Source: JADJPO01 sp963825645 (GTDB lineage: Bacteria > Actinomycetota > Actinomycetes > Actinomycetales > Kineosporiaceae). From it: a DNA stretch of 64,000 bases. The stretch is from assembly GCA_963825645.1 (NCBI GenBank), contig CAWGTT010000005.1, positions 124,001-188,000 of the forward strand, given 5' to 3'. The position numbers and the translations under genes are program-made. A model generated the notes under the pieces. It was not told the origin of the DNA. It made no database searches and saw only the letters and a program-made list of their open reading frames with translations. Positions 26,087-35,615 of the stretch are shown here, piece after piece; the first letter of the stretch is position 1; every line of letters starts with the position of its first letter.

Positions 26087-29000
26087 ATGGGCGTGAGCCT
26101 GCTGCGCGCCGCCCGCGCCCCCGCGCCGCGCACCCTGGTCGACATCTTCCGCGAGACCGTGGCCGAGCACCGCGAGGAGCCCGCGCTGGACAACGGCGTC
26201 GCGGTGATGACGTACGAGGAGTTCGCCGAGGCTGCCCTCTCGGTCGCCGACGAGCTCGCCCAGATCGGAATCGGTCGCGGCGACAAGGTCGGGGTCAGGG
26301 TTCCGTCGGGCACCACGGACCTGTACGTCGCGATCATGGGCACCCTGCTGGCCGGAGCCGCCTACGTGCCGGTCGACTACGACGACCCCGACGAGCGGGC
26401 CCGCACCGTGATCGCCGAGGCCGATGTCGCCGCGACCGTGGGCACCGACCTCGTGGTCACCGCGCGACGACTGGACGCCGCCCCGCTGGACGCCGACCCG
26501 GGGCTCGGCGACGACGCCTGGGTGATCTTCACCTCGGGCTCGACCGGCACGCCCAAAGGGCGTGGCTGTGACCCATCGCAGCGCGGCGGCGTTCGTCGAC
26601 GCCGAGGCGCGGCTCTTCCTGCAGGACGAGCCCGATCGGCCCGGGCGACCGGGTGATGGCCGGCCTGTCGGTGGCCTTCGACGCCTCCTGCGAGGAGATG
26701 TGGCTGGCCTGGCGCTACGGCGCCTGCCTGGTGCCGGCGCCGCGCTCGCTGGTCCGCAGCGGCATGGACCTCGGACCGTGGCTGGTCGCCAACGACGTCA
26801 CGGTCGTCTCGACGGTGCCGACGCTGGTCGCGCTGTGGCCGCCGGACGCGCTCGCCGACGTCCGGCTGCTGATCCTCGGCGGCGAGGCCTGTCCGCCCGA
26901 GCTCGCGGCTCGGCTGGTCGACGGCGGCCCGGGAGGTCTGGAACACCTACGGCCCTACCGAGGCCACCGTCGTCGCCTGCGCGGCGCAGCTGACCGGTGC
27001 GGGCCGCCGGTGCGCATCGGTCTGCCGCTCGACGGCTGGGACCTCGCCGTGGTCGACGCCGCAGGCGGCCAGGTCGGCCGAGCGGCGACGCGGCGAGCTG
27101 ATCATCGGCGGGGTCGGCCTGGCCCGCTACCTCGATCCGGTCAAGGACGCCGAGAAGTACGCGCCGATGCCGACCCTCGGTTGGGAGCGCGCATACCGCA
27201 GCGGCGACCTGGTGCGCTACGAGGAGGCGGGGCTGCTCTTCCTCGGCCGCGCCGACGACCAGGTCAAGGTCGGCGGACGGCGGATCGAGCTCGGTGAGAT
27301 CGACCGCGCCCTGCTCTCCCTGCCGGGGGTGACCGGCGCGGCGGCGGCCGTCCGGCGAACGACGACCGGGAACGCGATCCTGGTCGGGTACGTCGAACCA
27401 CCGACGCGAGTTCGATGCCGAAACCGCTGCTGGAGCGGCTGCGGGCCGAGCTGCCCGCTGCCCTGGTCCCGCGCCTCGCCGTCGTCCACGACCTGCCGAC
27501 CCGCACCTCGGGCAAGATCGACCGCGACGCGCTGCCCTGGCCCCTGGCCGGCCAGCCGGACGGCGGCTCGCGACTCGAGCTGACCGGCACCTCGGCGCGG
27601 CTACGCGACCTGTGGCTCGACGTCCTCGGCGCCGACGGCCGCCAGTGTCGACGACGACTTCTTCGACCTCGGCGGGGCGCAGTCTCACAGCGGCGCAGCT
27701 GGTCTCGATGCTGCGTCCACCCATCCCGAGGTGACCGTCGCCGACATCTACGACCACCCCACCCTGGCGGCGCTCGCGGCCGCACCTCGACGAGATGGCC
27801 ACTCCCACCTCGGCCCTGAACCGCGACGTAACGCCGGTGCCGCTCAAGACCCAGGTGGGCCAGATCGTCGCCACCTGGCCGCTGCGCACCATCGCTGGTC
27901 TGCGGTGGCTGACCTGGATCGGCGCTGGGCGCGAACCTGCGCCCATGCCGCGGGCGTCGGTCTGGCTGCCCACCGCGCCGTGGTGGCTGGTCGGGCTCGG
28001 CCTGCTGGCTGCTGGTCAGCCCGCCGGGGCGGATGCTGCTGGCCGCGGCCGGCGCCCGCGTCATCCTGGCCGGGATCCGGCCCGGCTCCTACCCCCGCGG
28101 CGGGAGGACTCACCTGCGGATCTGGCTGGCCGAACGCTTCGCCGACGAGCTCGGGGCGGCGAACCTGTCCGGTGCGGTCGCGATGCGCTGGTACGCCCGG
28201 CTCCTCGGCGCCGGCGTCGGCAGGGACGTCGACCTGCACTCGATCCCACCGGTCACCGGCCTGCTGCGTCTGGGCGACGGGTGCTCGATCGAGCCCGAGG
28301 TCGACCTGGCCGGATGGTGGATCGACGCCGGGCGGATCGAGATCGGTGAGATCAGGATCGGCGACCGGGTGAGGGTCGGGGCCCGCAGCACTCTGCCGCC
28401 GGGTACGGTGATCGGCGACGATGCCGAGGTCGCCGCCGGGTCGGCGACGTTCAGTGCCGTGCCGGCCCGGGAGTTCTTCTCCGGTGCGCCGGCGCAGCGG
28501 GTGGGTCCGCCCGCGGGCCCTGGCAGGACCGCCCGGTCAACCGGCCGCGCTGGCTGCTCGCCTACTCCGCAATGGCGCTGCTCATCTCGGCGCTGCCCGG
28601 CCTGGCGGTCCTGGCCGGCCTGCGGCGTGGCCTGGCCGGCGCTGCGCGGGACCACCGGAGTCGGCGACGCGCTGCGGGTGGCGGCCCTCTGGCTGCTACC
28701 GGCGACCGCCGTCGCCCTGGTGAGCCTGACCGTGCTGATCTGGCTGCTGGTGCGGTTGCTGTCGATCGGGCTCAGGCCGGGGCACCACCCGGTTCAGGGA
28801 CGGCTGGCCTGGCAGGCGTGGTCCGTCGTCCGGGTGCTCGACGACGCACGCACCTGGCTGTTCCCGCTGTACTCGAGCACGCTGACCCCGCACTGGCTGC
28901 GGGCCCTCGGGGCCCGGATCGGCAAGGACGTCGAGGCCTCGACGGCGCTGATGATCCCGCGCCTCACCTCGGTCGACGAGGGCGCCTTCCTGGCCGACGA

Positions 29001-29959
29001 CACCCTGATCGGCGGCTACGAGCTGGGTGGCGGCTGGTTGCGGGTGGAGCAGGGTCAAGGTCGGCAAGCACGCCTTCGTCGGCAACTCCGGGATGGCTGC
29101 GCCCGGGCGGAAGGTGCCGAAGAAGGGACTTGTCGCCGTCCTGTCGGCCGCCCCACAACGCACCAAGGCCAAGGCCGGCACGTCGTGGATCGGCTCCCCG
29201 CCGGCCAAGCTGCGCCGTCCCACGGTACGGGCGAACGACGCCCGCACCCACCACCCACCGACCCGGCTACGCGTCGCCCGGGCGCTGGTGGAGCTGTGCC
29301 GGGTGGTGCCGGTGGCGCTCGGCCAGGGCCTGGCGATCGCCGTGGTCGCGACCCTCGTTGCGCTGGCGTCGACCGCCGGCTGGCTGGTGGCCGCGATGCT
29401 CAGCGGGCTGGTGATGATGGCGGCGGGCGCGGTGGCTGCCGGGCTGGCGAGCGCCGCCAAGTGGCTGCTGGTGGGCAGGATCCGACGTAGCGACCATCCA
29501 CTGTGGTCGAGCTTCGTCTGGCGCAACGAGCTGGCCGACACCTTCGTCGAGGTGATCGCCGCGCCCTGGTTCGCCCGAGCCGCCGCCGGTACCCCGGTGC
29601 TGAATCTGTGGCTGCGCTCGATGGGCGCGAGGATAGGTCGCGGCGTGTGGTGCGAGACCTACTGGCTTCCGGAGGCCGACCTGATCGACCTGCGGGACGG
29701 CGCGACGGTCAACCGCGGCTGCGTCGTGCAGACCCACCTGTTCCACGATCGGGTGCTCAGCATGGACACGGTGTCCCTGCGCGCCGGGTCGACGCTGGGA
29801 CCGAACGGGGTGGTACTTCCGGCCGCCAGCATCGGGCGGCATGCCACGGTCGGTCCGGTGTCCCTGGTGATGCGGGGGGAGTCGGTGCCGGACAAGACCC
29901 GCTGGATCGGCAACCCGATCGGCCCCTGGGCGGCGGCCGACCCTCGGGGCGAGCCCTAG
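26087..29959 (+). pseudogene. Pls/PosA-type NRPS-like gene (adenylation-carrier-membrane acyltransferase), about 14 frameshifts
   Basis: Conceptually one about 1290-residue protein: adenylation domain ('TSGSTGTPKG', 'NTYGPTEATVV', 'YRSGDLVRYEE', 'GRADDQVKVGGRRIELGEID', 'TRTSGKIDRDALP'), carrier domain ('DDDFFDLGGA' then 'SLTAAQLVSML'), then membrane helices alternating with hexapeptide-repeat acetyltransferase-like domains. This is the Pls/PosA architecture, as in epsilon-poly-lysine synthetase. The frame breaks at about 14 single-base indels: insertions near 26561, 26634, 26929, 27077, 27638, 27680, 27782, 28008, 28646 and 29052, and deletions near 27005, 27399, 27719 and 28510. No in-frame stops or codon decay occur within segments, so sequencing or assembly error is as likely as true decay. 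Positions are accurate to a few bases. Confidence 0.82.
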
Positions 29960-29983
29960 GGAGACGGTCGATATCGGCCCGAA

Positions 29984-30041
29984 TTCGGCAGAACCCTGGT
30001 GCAGCCGCCGAGAATCGCTCCCAGGTGGGGGTTGTGCCGAA
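29984..30041 (+). terminator. Stem-loop after the Pls/PosA-type gene
   Basis: Inverted repeat TTCGGCAgAACCC (29984-29996) against GGGTTgTGCCGAA (30029-30041), one mismatch, with an inner CCTGG/CCAGG pair. It begins 25 bp after the stop codon. No T-tract, but the stem is long enough to act as an actinobacterial I-shaped terminator. Confidence 0.5.
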
Positions 30042-30125
30042 CCCCGACGGTCCTGGCCGGGGCCTGCCGACATGCCACGATCACCTGCGAGCCTGTGGTG
30101 AGCGATCTGCGGAGAGAGGTGGCCT

Positions 30126-31424
30126 GTGCCGACCCGTGAGTACATGCCCGGTCACGGGGACCGGCGCCACGCCGTCCGGCACTACGACCTCGCCCTGGAG
30201 TACAAGGTCGCGACGAACCACCTGTCCGGCAGCGCCAGCATCACGGTCCGGGTGCTGGAGCCCCTGCGTGAGGTGGCTCTTGACCTGTTCGGCCTGCACG
30301 TCGCCAAGGTGAGCGTCGACGGCAAGCCGCCGGCTCGCTACACCCACCGCGGTTCCCGGCTCGTGGTCAAGCTACGTGCCGAACGTCCCCGCGGTGACGA
30401 GCTGACGGTACGGGTGGACTACTCCGGCAAGCCGCGTCCGGCACCCGGAATCCACGGCCGCGCCGGCTGGGAGGAGCTGACCGACGGCGTGCTGGTCGGC
30501 TCCCAGCCGCACGGGGCGTCGTCCTGGTTCCCCTGCAACGACCGCCTGGATGACAAGGCCTCCTATCAGGTCAGCCTCACGGTGCCCACCGGATACCACG
30601 TGGTGGGAAACGGCACGCTGAGCTCGAAGACCACCAGAGGGGGCCGAACGACGTTCGCCTACTCCCAGCCCGAGCCGATGGCGAGCTACCTCGCGTGCGT
30701 GCAGATCGGCCGGTATGCCGTTACCGCGGTCAAGGCGCCCGGGGGGCGGGTGCCGGTCGAGATCGTCCACCCGCCGCGGCTTCGGGTCGGTAGGGGAACG
30801 GCGTTCGCGCGGCAGGGTGAGATGGTGGCCGCATTCGCCGAGATGTTCGGCCCGTACCCGTTCGCCGCCTATCGCGCAGTGGTCACCGAGGACGACCTGG
30901 AGATCCCGCTGGAGGCGCAGAGCCTGTCCAGCTTCGGCGCCAACCACGTGGCCGCCGGGTGGGAGAACGAGCGCCTGGTCGCCCATGAGCTGGCCCACCA
31001 GTGGTTCGGCAACTCGCTCACCGCGGCGCACTGGCGTGACATCTGGCTGCACGAGGGGTTCGCCTGCTACAGCGAATGGCTGTGGTCCGAGCGCAGCGGC
31101 GCCAAGAGCGCCGGCGAACACGCCCGCCACCACTGGGCCCGGCTGGCCAAGCTCCCGCAGGATCTCGTGCTCGGCGATCCCGGGCCGCAGCTGATGTTCG
31201 ACGACCGCGTCTACAAACGCGGTGCCCTCACCCTGCATGCTCTGCGAAACCTGTTGGGCGACAGGGTGTTCTTCGACGTGCTACGCGGCTGGACGGCGAA
31301 GAACGCCTATTCCTCGATCACCACCCAGCAGTTCCGCCAGCACGCCCAGCGGTTCACCGACGTCTCGCTGGCCGACGTGTTCGACGCCTGGCTGACCCGG
31401 CCGAAGCTGCCGTCACCCGGCTGA
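30126..31424 (+). CDS. M1 family metallopeptidase
   Basis: A 432-aa gluzincin aminopeptidase, shorter than full M1 enzymes because the C-terminal helical domain is reduced. The zinc site is complete: 'VAHELAHQWFGNSL' and, 19 residues on, 'LHEGFACYSE'. The substrate-anchoring GAMEN equivalent is 'PLEAQSLSSFG', keeping the Glu. A late Tyr ('DDRVYKRGALTLHAL') is the transition-state residue. No signal peptide is seen. It follows the Pls/PosA-type gene on the same strand but behind a stem-loop, so a functional link is uncertain. Confidence 0.92.
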   Translation: MPTREYMPGHGDRRHAVRHYDLALEYKVATNHLSGSASITVRVLEPLREVALDLFGLHVAKVSVDGKPPARYTHRGSRLVVKLRAERPRGDELTVRVDYSGKPRPAPGIHGRAGWEELTDGVLVGSQPHGASSWFPCNDRLDDKASYQVSLTVPTGYHVVGNGTLSSKTTRGGRTTFAYSQPEPMASYLACVQIGRYAVTAVKAPGGRVPVEIVHPPRLRVGRGTAFARQGEMVAAFAEMFGPYPFAAYRAVVTEDDLEIPLEAQSLSSFGANHVAAGWENERLVAHELAHQWFGNSLTAAHWRDIWLHEGFACYSEWLWSERSGAKSAGEHARHHWARLAKLPQDLVLGDPGPQLMFDDRVYKRGALTLHALRNLLGDRVFFDVLRGWTAKNAYSSITTQQFRQHAQRFTDVSLADVFDAWLTRPKLPSPG

Positions 31425-31438
31425 GCCGAGGCCTGCGG

Positions 31439-31861
31439 CTATCCCACCTGGTTGCTCGCCCAGGCACGCCGGACGAGCTCGGCCAGCACGTCCAGGTCGA
31501 CCTCGTCGAGCCGCTTGACGTACAGGCACCCCTTGCCCGTGGTGTGCGGACCCAGGGCGGTGAGCAGGTCGGTGTTGGTCCCGTAGTACGTCAGCCCGTA
31601 GAGAGTCAGCGACGCCTTGCGTGGCGACAACCCAACGGCGAACCACTCCCGCTGCTTGCCGTCAGCGGTCGCATACGGCTGACGTCCGAACCCGATGATC
31701 GACGAGCCCCACATCTGCGGCTCGGTCCCGGTCACCGACTTGATCAGCTCCAACGCCGCTCGTGCATCGCCGCGGCGCCGCTCGTCGGCCACCGCGTCGA
31801 GGAACTCCTCAACGCTTCGGTCGGTCGGTCGGGTCATTCGGTCGGACTGTTGATCGGCCAC
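31439..31861 (-). CDS. DUF1801 domain-containing protein
   Basis: A 140-aa protein with the YdhG/DUF1801 pattern: 'SVEEFLDAVADERRRGDARAA', 'PQMWGSSIIGFG', 'WFAVGLSPRKASLTLYGL' and 'KGCLYVKRLDEVDLDVLAELV'. The function of the family is unknown; the fold resembles iron-chaperone frataxin-like proteins. An alternative start at MTRPTD (residue 9) is possible. It is convergent with the M1 peptidase and upstream of nothing obvious in an operon. Confidence 0.82.
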   Translation of the reverse strand: MADQQSDRMTRPTDRSVEEFLDAVADERRRGDARAALELIKSVTGTEPQMWGSSIIGFGRQPYATADGKQREWFAVGLSPRKASLTLYGLTYYGTNTDLLTALGPHTTGKGCLYVKRLDEVDLDVLAELVRRAWASNQVG

Positions 31862-31934
31862 GGCTACCTCCTGAACAGGATCGGTCCGACGCTACTCGCC
31901 GACAGGCGGCTCGTCAGCCGCCGATCGGCCGTCC

Positions 31935-33326
31935 TCAGCAGCCGATGAGACGTGAAGACAGCCAGCCGGCGACCTTGTCCAACGCCACCCGCTCCTGTTG
32001 CATGGAGTCCCGCTGCCGGATCGTCACGGCCTGGTCCTCGAGGGTCTCGAAGTCGACCGTGATGCAGAACGGGGTCCCGATCTCGTCCTGGCGGCGGTAG
32101 CGCCGTCCGATCGCCTGTGCGTCGTCGAACTCGACGTTCCAGTGCCTGCGCAGCTCCGCGGCCAGGTCGCGCGCCTTCGGTGAGAGCTGCTCGTTGCGCG
32201 ACAGCGGCAGCACGGCGGCCTTGACCGGGGCGAGCCGGTGGTCCAGGCGCAGCACCAGCCGCTTGTCGAGGCCGCCCTTGGTGTTCGGCGCCTCGTCCTC
32301 GTCGTAGGCCTCGACCAGGAAGGCCATCATCGAGCGGGTCAGGCCGGCGGCCGGCTCGATGACGTAGGGCACCCACCGCTCACCGGTGGCCTGGTCGAAG
32401 TAGGACAGGTCCACACCGGAGTGCTCGCTGTGCGTCTTCAGATCGAAGTCGGTCCGGTTGGCGATGCCCTCCAGCTCGCCCCACTCGCTGCCGGTGAAAC
32501 CGAACCGGTACTCGATGTCGACGGTGCGCTTGGAGTAGTGGCTCAGCTTCTCCTTCGGGTGCTCGAAATGGCGTAGGTTCTCCCTGCTCAAGCCGAGGTC
32601 GACGTACCAGTCGGTACGGGCCTCGATCCAGTACTGGTGCCAGGTCTCGTCGGTGCCCGGCGGCACGAAGAACTCCATCTCCATCTGCTCGAACTCGCGA
32701 GTGCGAAAGATGAAGTTGCCCGGGGTGATCTCGTTGCGGAACGACTTGCCGACCTGGCCGATGCCGAACGGCGGCTTCCTGCGGGCCGAAGACTCGACGT
32801 TCTTGAAGTTGACGAAGATGCCCTGCGCGGTCTCCGGGCGCAGGTAGTGCAGTCCGGACTCGTCCTCGACAGGGCCGAGGTAGGTCTTCAGCAGACCGTT
32901 GAACATCTTCGGCTCGGTCCAGGCGCCCCGGGTGCCGCAGTTCGGGCAGGGGATGTCGGCCAGCGACGTCGCCGGCCGGCCCTTGCGCTCGGCGAACTCC
33001 TCCTCGAGCTGGTCGGCCCGGAAACGGCGGTGGCAGGACTGGCACTCCACCAACGGGTCGACGAACGCCTCGACGTGGCCCGAGGCCACCCAGACCGGGC
33101 GGGGCAGGATAATCGAGGAGTCCAGGCCGACCACGTCGTCCCGACCGGTGATCATGTTCCGCCACCACTGCCGCTTGACGTTGTCCTTCAGCTCGACGCC
33201 GATCGGGCCGTAGTCCCACGCCGACCGCGTCCCTCCGTAGATGTCGCCGCACGGATAGACGAAGCCCCGCCGCTTGGCGAGGCTGACGACGGCGTCGAGG
33301 CGGTTCTGGGCGGACGGCTTGGCCAC
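31935..33326 (-). CDS. glyS: Glycyl-tRNA synthetase (dimeric, class II)
   Basis: Charges tRNA-Gly; 463 aa, the usual size of the alpha2-type enzyme. The class II motifs appear in order: N-terminal 'RGFVYPCGDIYGGTRSAWDYGP', motif 2 'FRNEITPGNFIFRTREFEQMEMEFF', and motif 3 'PAAGLTRSMMAFL'. The C-terminal anticodon-binding domain begins near 'LAPVKAAVLPL'. An insert with two CxxC pairs ('CQSCHRRF', 'CPNCGTRG') is the zinc-binding insertion seen in actinobacterial GlyRS. It is followed downstream, as in mycobacteria, by metal-homeostasis genes on the other side. Confidence 0.97.
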   Translation of the reverse strand: MAKPSAQNRLDAVVSLAKRRGFVYPCGDIYGGTRSAWDYGPIGVELKDNVKRQWWRNMITGRDDVVGLDSSIILPRPVWVASGHVEAFVDPLVECQSCHRRFRADQLEEEFAERKGRPATSLADIPCPNCGTRGAWTEPKMFNGLLKTYLGPVEDESGLHYLRPETAQGIFVNFKNVESSARRKPPFGIGQVGKSFRNEITPGNFIFRTREFEQMEMEFFVPPGTDETWHQYWIEARTDWYVDLGLSRENLRHFEHPKEKLSHYSKRTVDIEYRFGFTGSEWGELEGIANRTDFDLKTHSEHSGVDLSYFDQATGERWVPYVIEPAAGLTRSMMAFLVEAYDEDEAPNTKGGLDKRLVLRLDHRLAPVKAAVLPLSRNEQLSPKARDLAAELRRHWNVEFDDAQAIGRRYRRQDEIGTPFCITVDFETLEDQAVTIRQRDSMQQERVALDKVAGWLSSRLIGC

Positions 33327-33360
33327 TGATCTGCTCCAACGCGGTGATGGAAACGACGGT

Positions 33361-33726
33361 TCAGCCTACCCGCCCGCGCGGTCCGGCCTGGTCGGCGTCA
33401 GTGGCCCGGCCGAGTGTGTGCTGGACCGCGCCGCCAGACGGGGTCCAGGTGAGCAGATCCTCGTAGGCACTCGGCTCCTCGATCGCCCGGTACATGACCG
33501 GGACGGCATGCAGCTTGACCTCGTAGTCGGACAGCGCCCGCCGGTAGTCACCGACACCGACCCACGTCGTGGTGAGGGTCCACAACCCTGGATCGTCGAC
33601 GTTGCGTGCGAGGTGCCCACCGGTGCAGCCCGGCCGGGCGACGAGCACGGTAAGTGCCTGCACCGCCAGATCGGCGAAGGTTGAGGCCTCCTCGGCCGAG
33701 ACGCGGTACCGGGTGACGACGAGCAC
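33361..33726 (-). CDS. Antibiotic biosynthesis monooxygenase-like protein
   Basis: A 121-aa ABM-fold protein ('LVVTRYRVSAEEASTFADLAVQALTVL', 'ARPGCTGGHLARNVDDPGLWTLTTTWVGVGDYRRAL'). It lies 34 bp upstream of glyS on the same strand and probably shares its transcript; similar small proteins beside glyS occur in other actinobacteria as I recall. The activity is unknown. Its promoter region is shared with the divergent zinc-transport operon. Confidence 0.75.
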   Translation of the reverse strand: MLVVTRYRVSAEEASTFADLAVQALTVLVARPGCTGGHLARNVDDPGLWTLTTTWVGVGDYRRALSDYEVKLHAVPVMYRAIEEPSAYEDLLTWTPSGGAVQHTLGRATDADQAGPRGRVG

Positions 33727-33755
33727 ACGCCGAACGATAGCGAGCCCGCCGGTGT

Positions 33756-33793
33756 TTGACAGATCACACCTGTCGAATGAGAATCGTTCTCAT
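33756..33793 (+). promoter_or_regulatory. Zur-box promoter of the zinc uptake operon, probably leaderless
   Basis: A perfect inverted repeat, TGAGAA-TCG-TTCTCA (33778-33792), matches the actinobacterial Zur-box pattern (TGAAAATCATTTTCA-like). A consensus -35 TTGACA (33756-33761) is followed after 17 bp by GAGAAT (33779-33784) as -10, inside the box. Transcription would start at about 33791, at or next to the ATG at 33792, implying a leaderless mRNA. Zur binding would block the -10 directly. Confidence 0.72.
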
Positions 33794-34736
33794 GTTGGGC
33801 TCGGGACACGCCCCAGGTCGGCGGTGGGCGTCGACGATCAGGGTGCTCCTGCCCGCCGTCGCCCTGGTCCTCGCCGCGTGCGGCTCGCCGTCGCCGGTGT
33901 CGGCCGGCTCCGGTGGGAGGCTCGATGTCGTCGCGAGCTTCTACCCGCTCCAGTACGCCGCGCAACGGATCGGCGGGGACGTCGTGTCGGTCACCAACCT
34001 CACCGCGCCCGGTGCGGAACCGCACGACCTCGAGCTGACCCCGAGGGACGTCGCCGCGGTGAGCGACGCCGACCTGGTCGTCTACCTCGCCGGATTCCAG
34101 CCGGCGGTCGACGACGCCGTGAAGAGCGAGGCGGGCAAGAAGGCCTTCGACGTCACGTCCGCCGCCCGCTTGGATCTCACCAGCGTTTCGGACCACGGCG
34201 GCCGCGCGGGCGAGGCGACCGACCCGCACTTCTGGCTCGACCCGACCCGGCTGGCCGACGTCGGTGACGCGATCGCCGGCCGGCTCGCCGCCACCGACCC
34301 GGCGCAGGCATCGACCTTCACCGAGAACGCCGCAACGCTGCGCACCGACCTCGAGGCCCTCGACGCGCAGATGACGGCGGGGCTGGCGTCCTGCGTGAAC
34401 AAGGACCTCGTCACCAGCCATGAGGCCTTCGGTTACCTCGCCCAGCGGTACGGGCTCATCCAGGTCGGGATTGCAGGCCTGTCGCCGGAGGCGGAGCCCG
34501 ACGCCGCGACGATTGCACGCATCGCCGACTTCGTCCGTAAGAACTCCGTGTCGACCATCTACTACGAGACGCTCGTGAGCCCGGACGTCGCGCGGACGGT
34601 CGCCTCCGAGGCAGGCGCGAGAACGGCCGTGCTCGACCCGATCGAGGGCATCACCGACGCGTCGGCCGCACAGGACTACCTTGGCGTGATGCGCGCGAAC
34701 CTCGCCGCCCTGCGGGCCGGCCAGCCCTGCCCGTGA
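33792..34736 (+). CDS. znuA: Zinc ABC transporter substrate-binding lipoprotein
   Basis: A 314-aa cluster A-I (ZnuA-like) binding protein. A signal peptide ends in the lipobox 'LVLAAC' (Cys about 30), so it is membrane-anchored. Metal ligands are expected from 'GAEPHDLELTP', 'DPHFWLDPTRL', 'TSHEAFGYLAQRYGL' and the late acidic residue in 'YYETLVSP' or 'VLDPIEG'. The His-rich loop typical of many ZnuA proteins is short here. ATG at 33792 is favoured over ATG at 33777 because the latter lies inside the -10/Zur box. First gene of znuACB-zur. Confidence 0.92.
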   Translation: MLGSGHAPGRRWASTIRVLLPAVALVLAACGSPSPVSAGSGGRLDVVASFYPLQYAAQRIGGDVVSVTNLTAPGAEPHDLELTPRDVAAVSDADLVVYLAGFQPAVDDAVKSEAGKKAFDVTSAARLDLTSVSDHGGRAGEATDPHFWLDPTRLADVGDAIAGRLAATDPAQASTFTENAATLRTDLEALDAQMTAGLASCVNKDLVTSHEAFGYLAQRYGLIQVGIAGLSPEAEPDAATIARIADFVRKNSVSTIYYETLVSPDVARTVASEAGARTAVLDPIEGITDASAAQDYLGVMRANLAALRAGQPCP

Positions 34737-35605
34737 GCGAGGAGCCCCGGTCGGCGGACGTCCGCCCTCCCGTCATCGAACTGAGCCGTGCCTCGATCGG
34801 CTACGGCGATCGACCGGTCGTGCGGGACGTCAGCCTGCGCATCGCCCCCGGCGAGGTCGTCGCGCTCGTCGGTCCGAACGGCTCCGGCAAGACGACCATC
34901 GTGCGCGGCGTCCTGGGGCTCGCCTCGGTCGTCGCCGGCACGGTCACTCTCTTCGGCGTGCCGGCGCGGCAGTTCCGCGATCGCTGGCGCATCGGCTACG
35001 TCCCGCAGCGGCACACGGTCGTCGGCGCCGTGCCGTCGACGGTCGAGGAGGTTGTGTCGTCCGGCCGGCTCCCCCGCAAGCGCTGGTGGTCACCGAGGAC
35101 CGCGGCCGACCGCCGCGTGGTGTGCCGGGCGATCGATGTCGTGGGACTGGGCGAGCGGCGTCGGGCGCCGGTGTCGACGCTGTCGGGGGGCCAGCAACGC
35201 CGCGTCCTCATCGCCCGCGCTCTGGCCGCCGAGCCCGAGGTGCTCGTCATGGACGAACCGACAGCCGGCGTCGACGCGCAGAACTCCGCGAGTCTGATCC
35301 GGACCTTGTCCCACCTGGTCGACGACGGGCTCACCCTGCTCGTCGTCACGCACGACATCGCACCGCTCGCTCCGATCCTGACCCGGGTCGTCGCGGTCGC
35401 CGATGGCCGGGTCGTCGGGGACGAGGCCGCCGAGGTCGCGCTGTCCTCAGCCTCGGCGCTCGCAAGCAGTCTGTACGCCCACCCCGGCCACGATCCGCAT
35501 CACATCGCGGCGGGCGAGACAGGCCGCCCGGACGACCCCGTGCGGTCCCCGGTACCCGGCTGGCTCGGCGACCCCGGGCTACCCGGTTCCCGCACGGACG
35601 ACTGA
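34733..35605 (+). CDS. znuC: Zinc ABC transporter ATP-binding protein
   Basis: A 290-aa ABC ATPase with Walker A 'VGPNGSGKTT', signature 'LSGGQQRR', Walker B 'VLVMDEP' and switch His in 'LVVTHDIAP'. The GTG overlaps the znuA stop by four bases. The C-terminal 60 residues beyond the ATPase core are proline/acid-rich with 'HPGHDPHH', a possible metal-binding extension. Powers zinc import with the neighbouring permease. Confidence 0.93.
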   Translation: MSEEPRSADVRPPVIELSRASIGYGDRPVVRDVSLRIAPGEVVALVGPNGSGKTTIVRGVLGLASVVAGTVTLFGVPARQFRDRWRIGYVPQRHTVVGAVPSTVEEVVSSGRLPRKRWWSPRTAADRRVVCRAIDVVGLGERRRAPVSTLSGGQQRRVLIARALAAEPEVLVMDEPTAGVDAQNSASLIRTLSHLVDDGLTLLVVTHDIAPLAPILTRVVAVADGRVVGDEAAEVALSSASALASSLYAHPGHDPHHIAAGETGRPDDPVRSPVPGWLGDPGLPGSRTDD

Positions 35606-35615
35606 AGGAGAGGAC

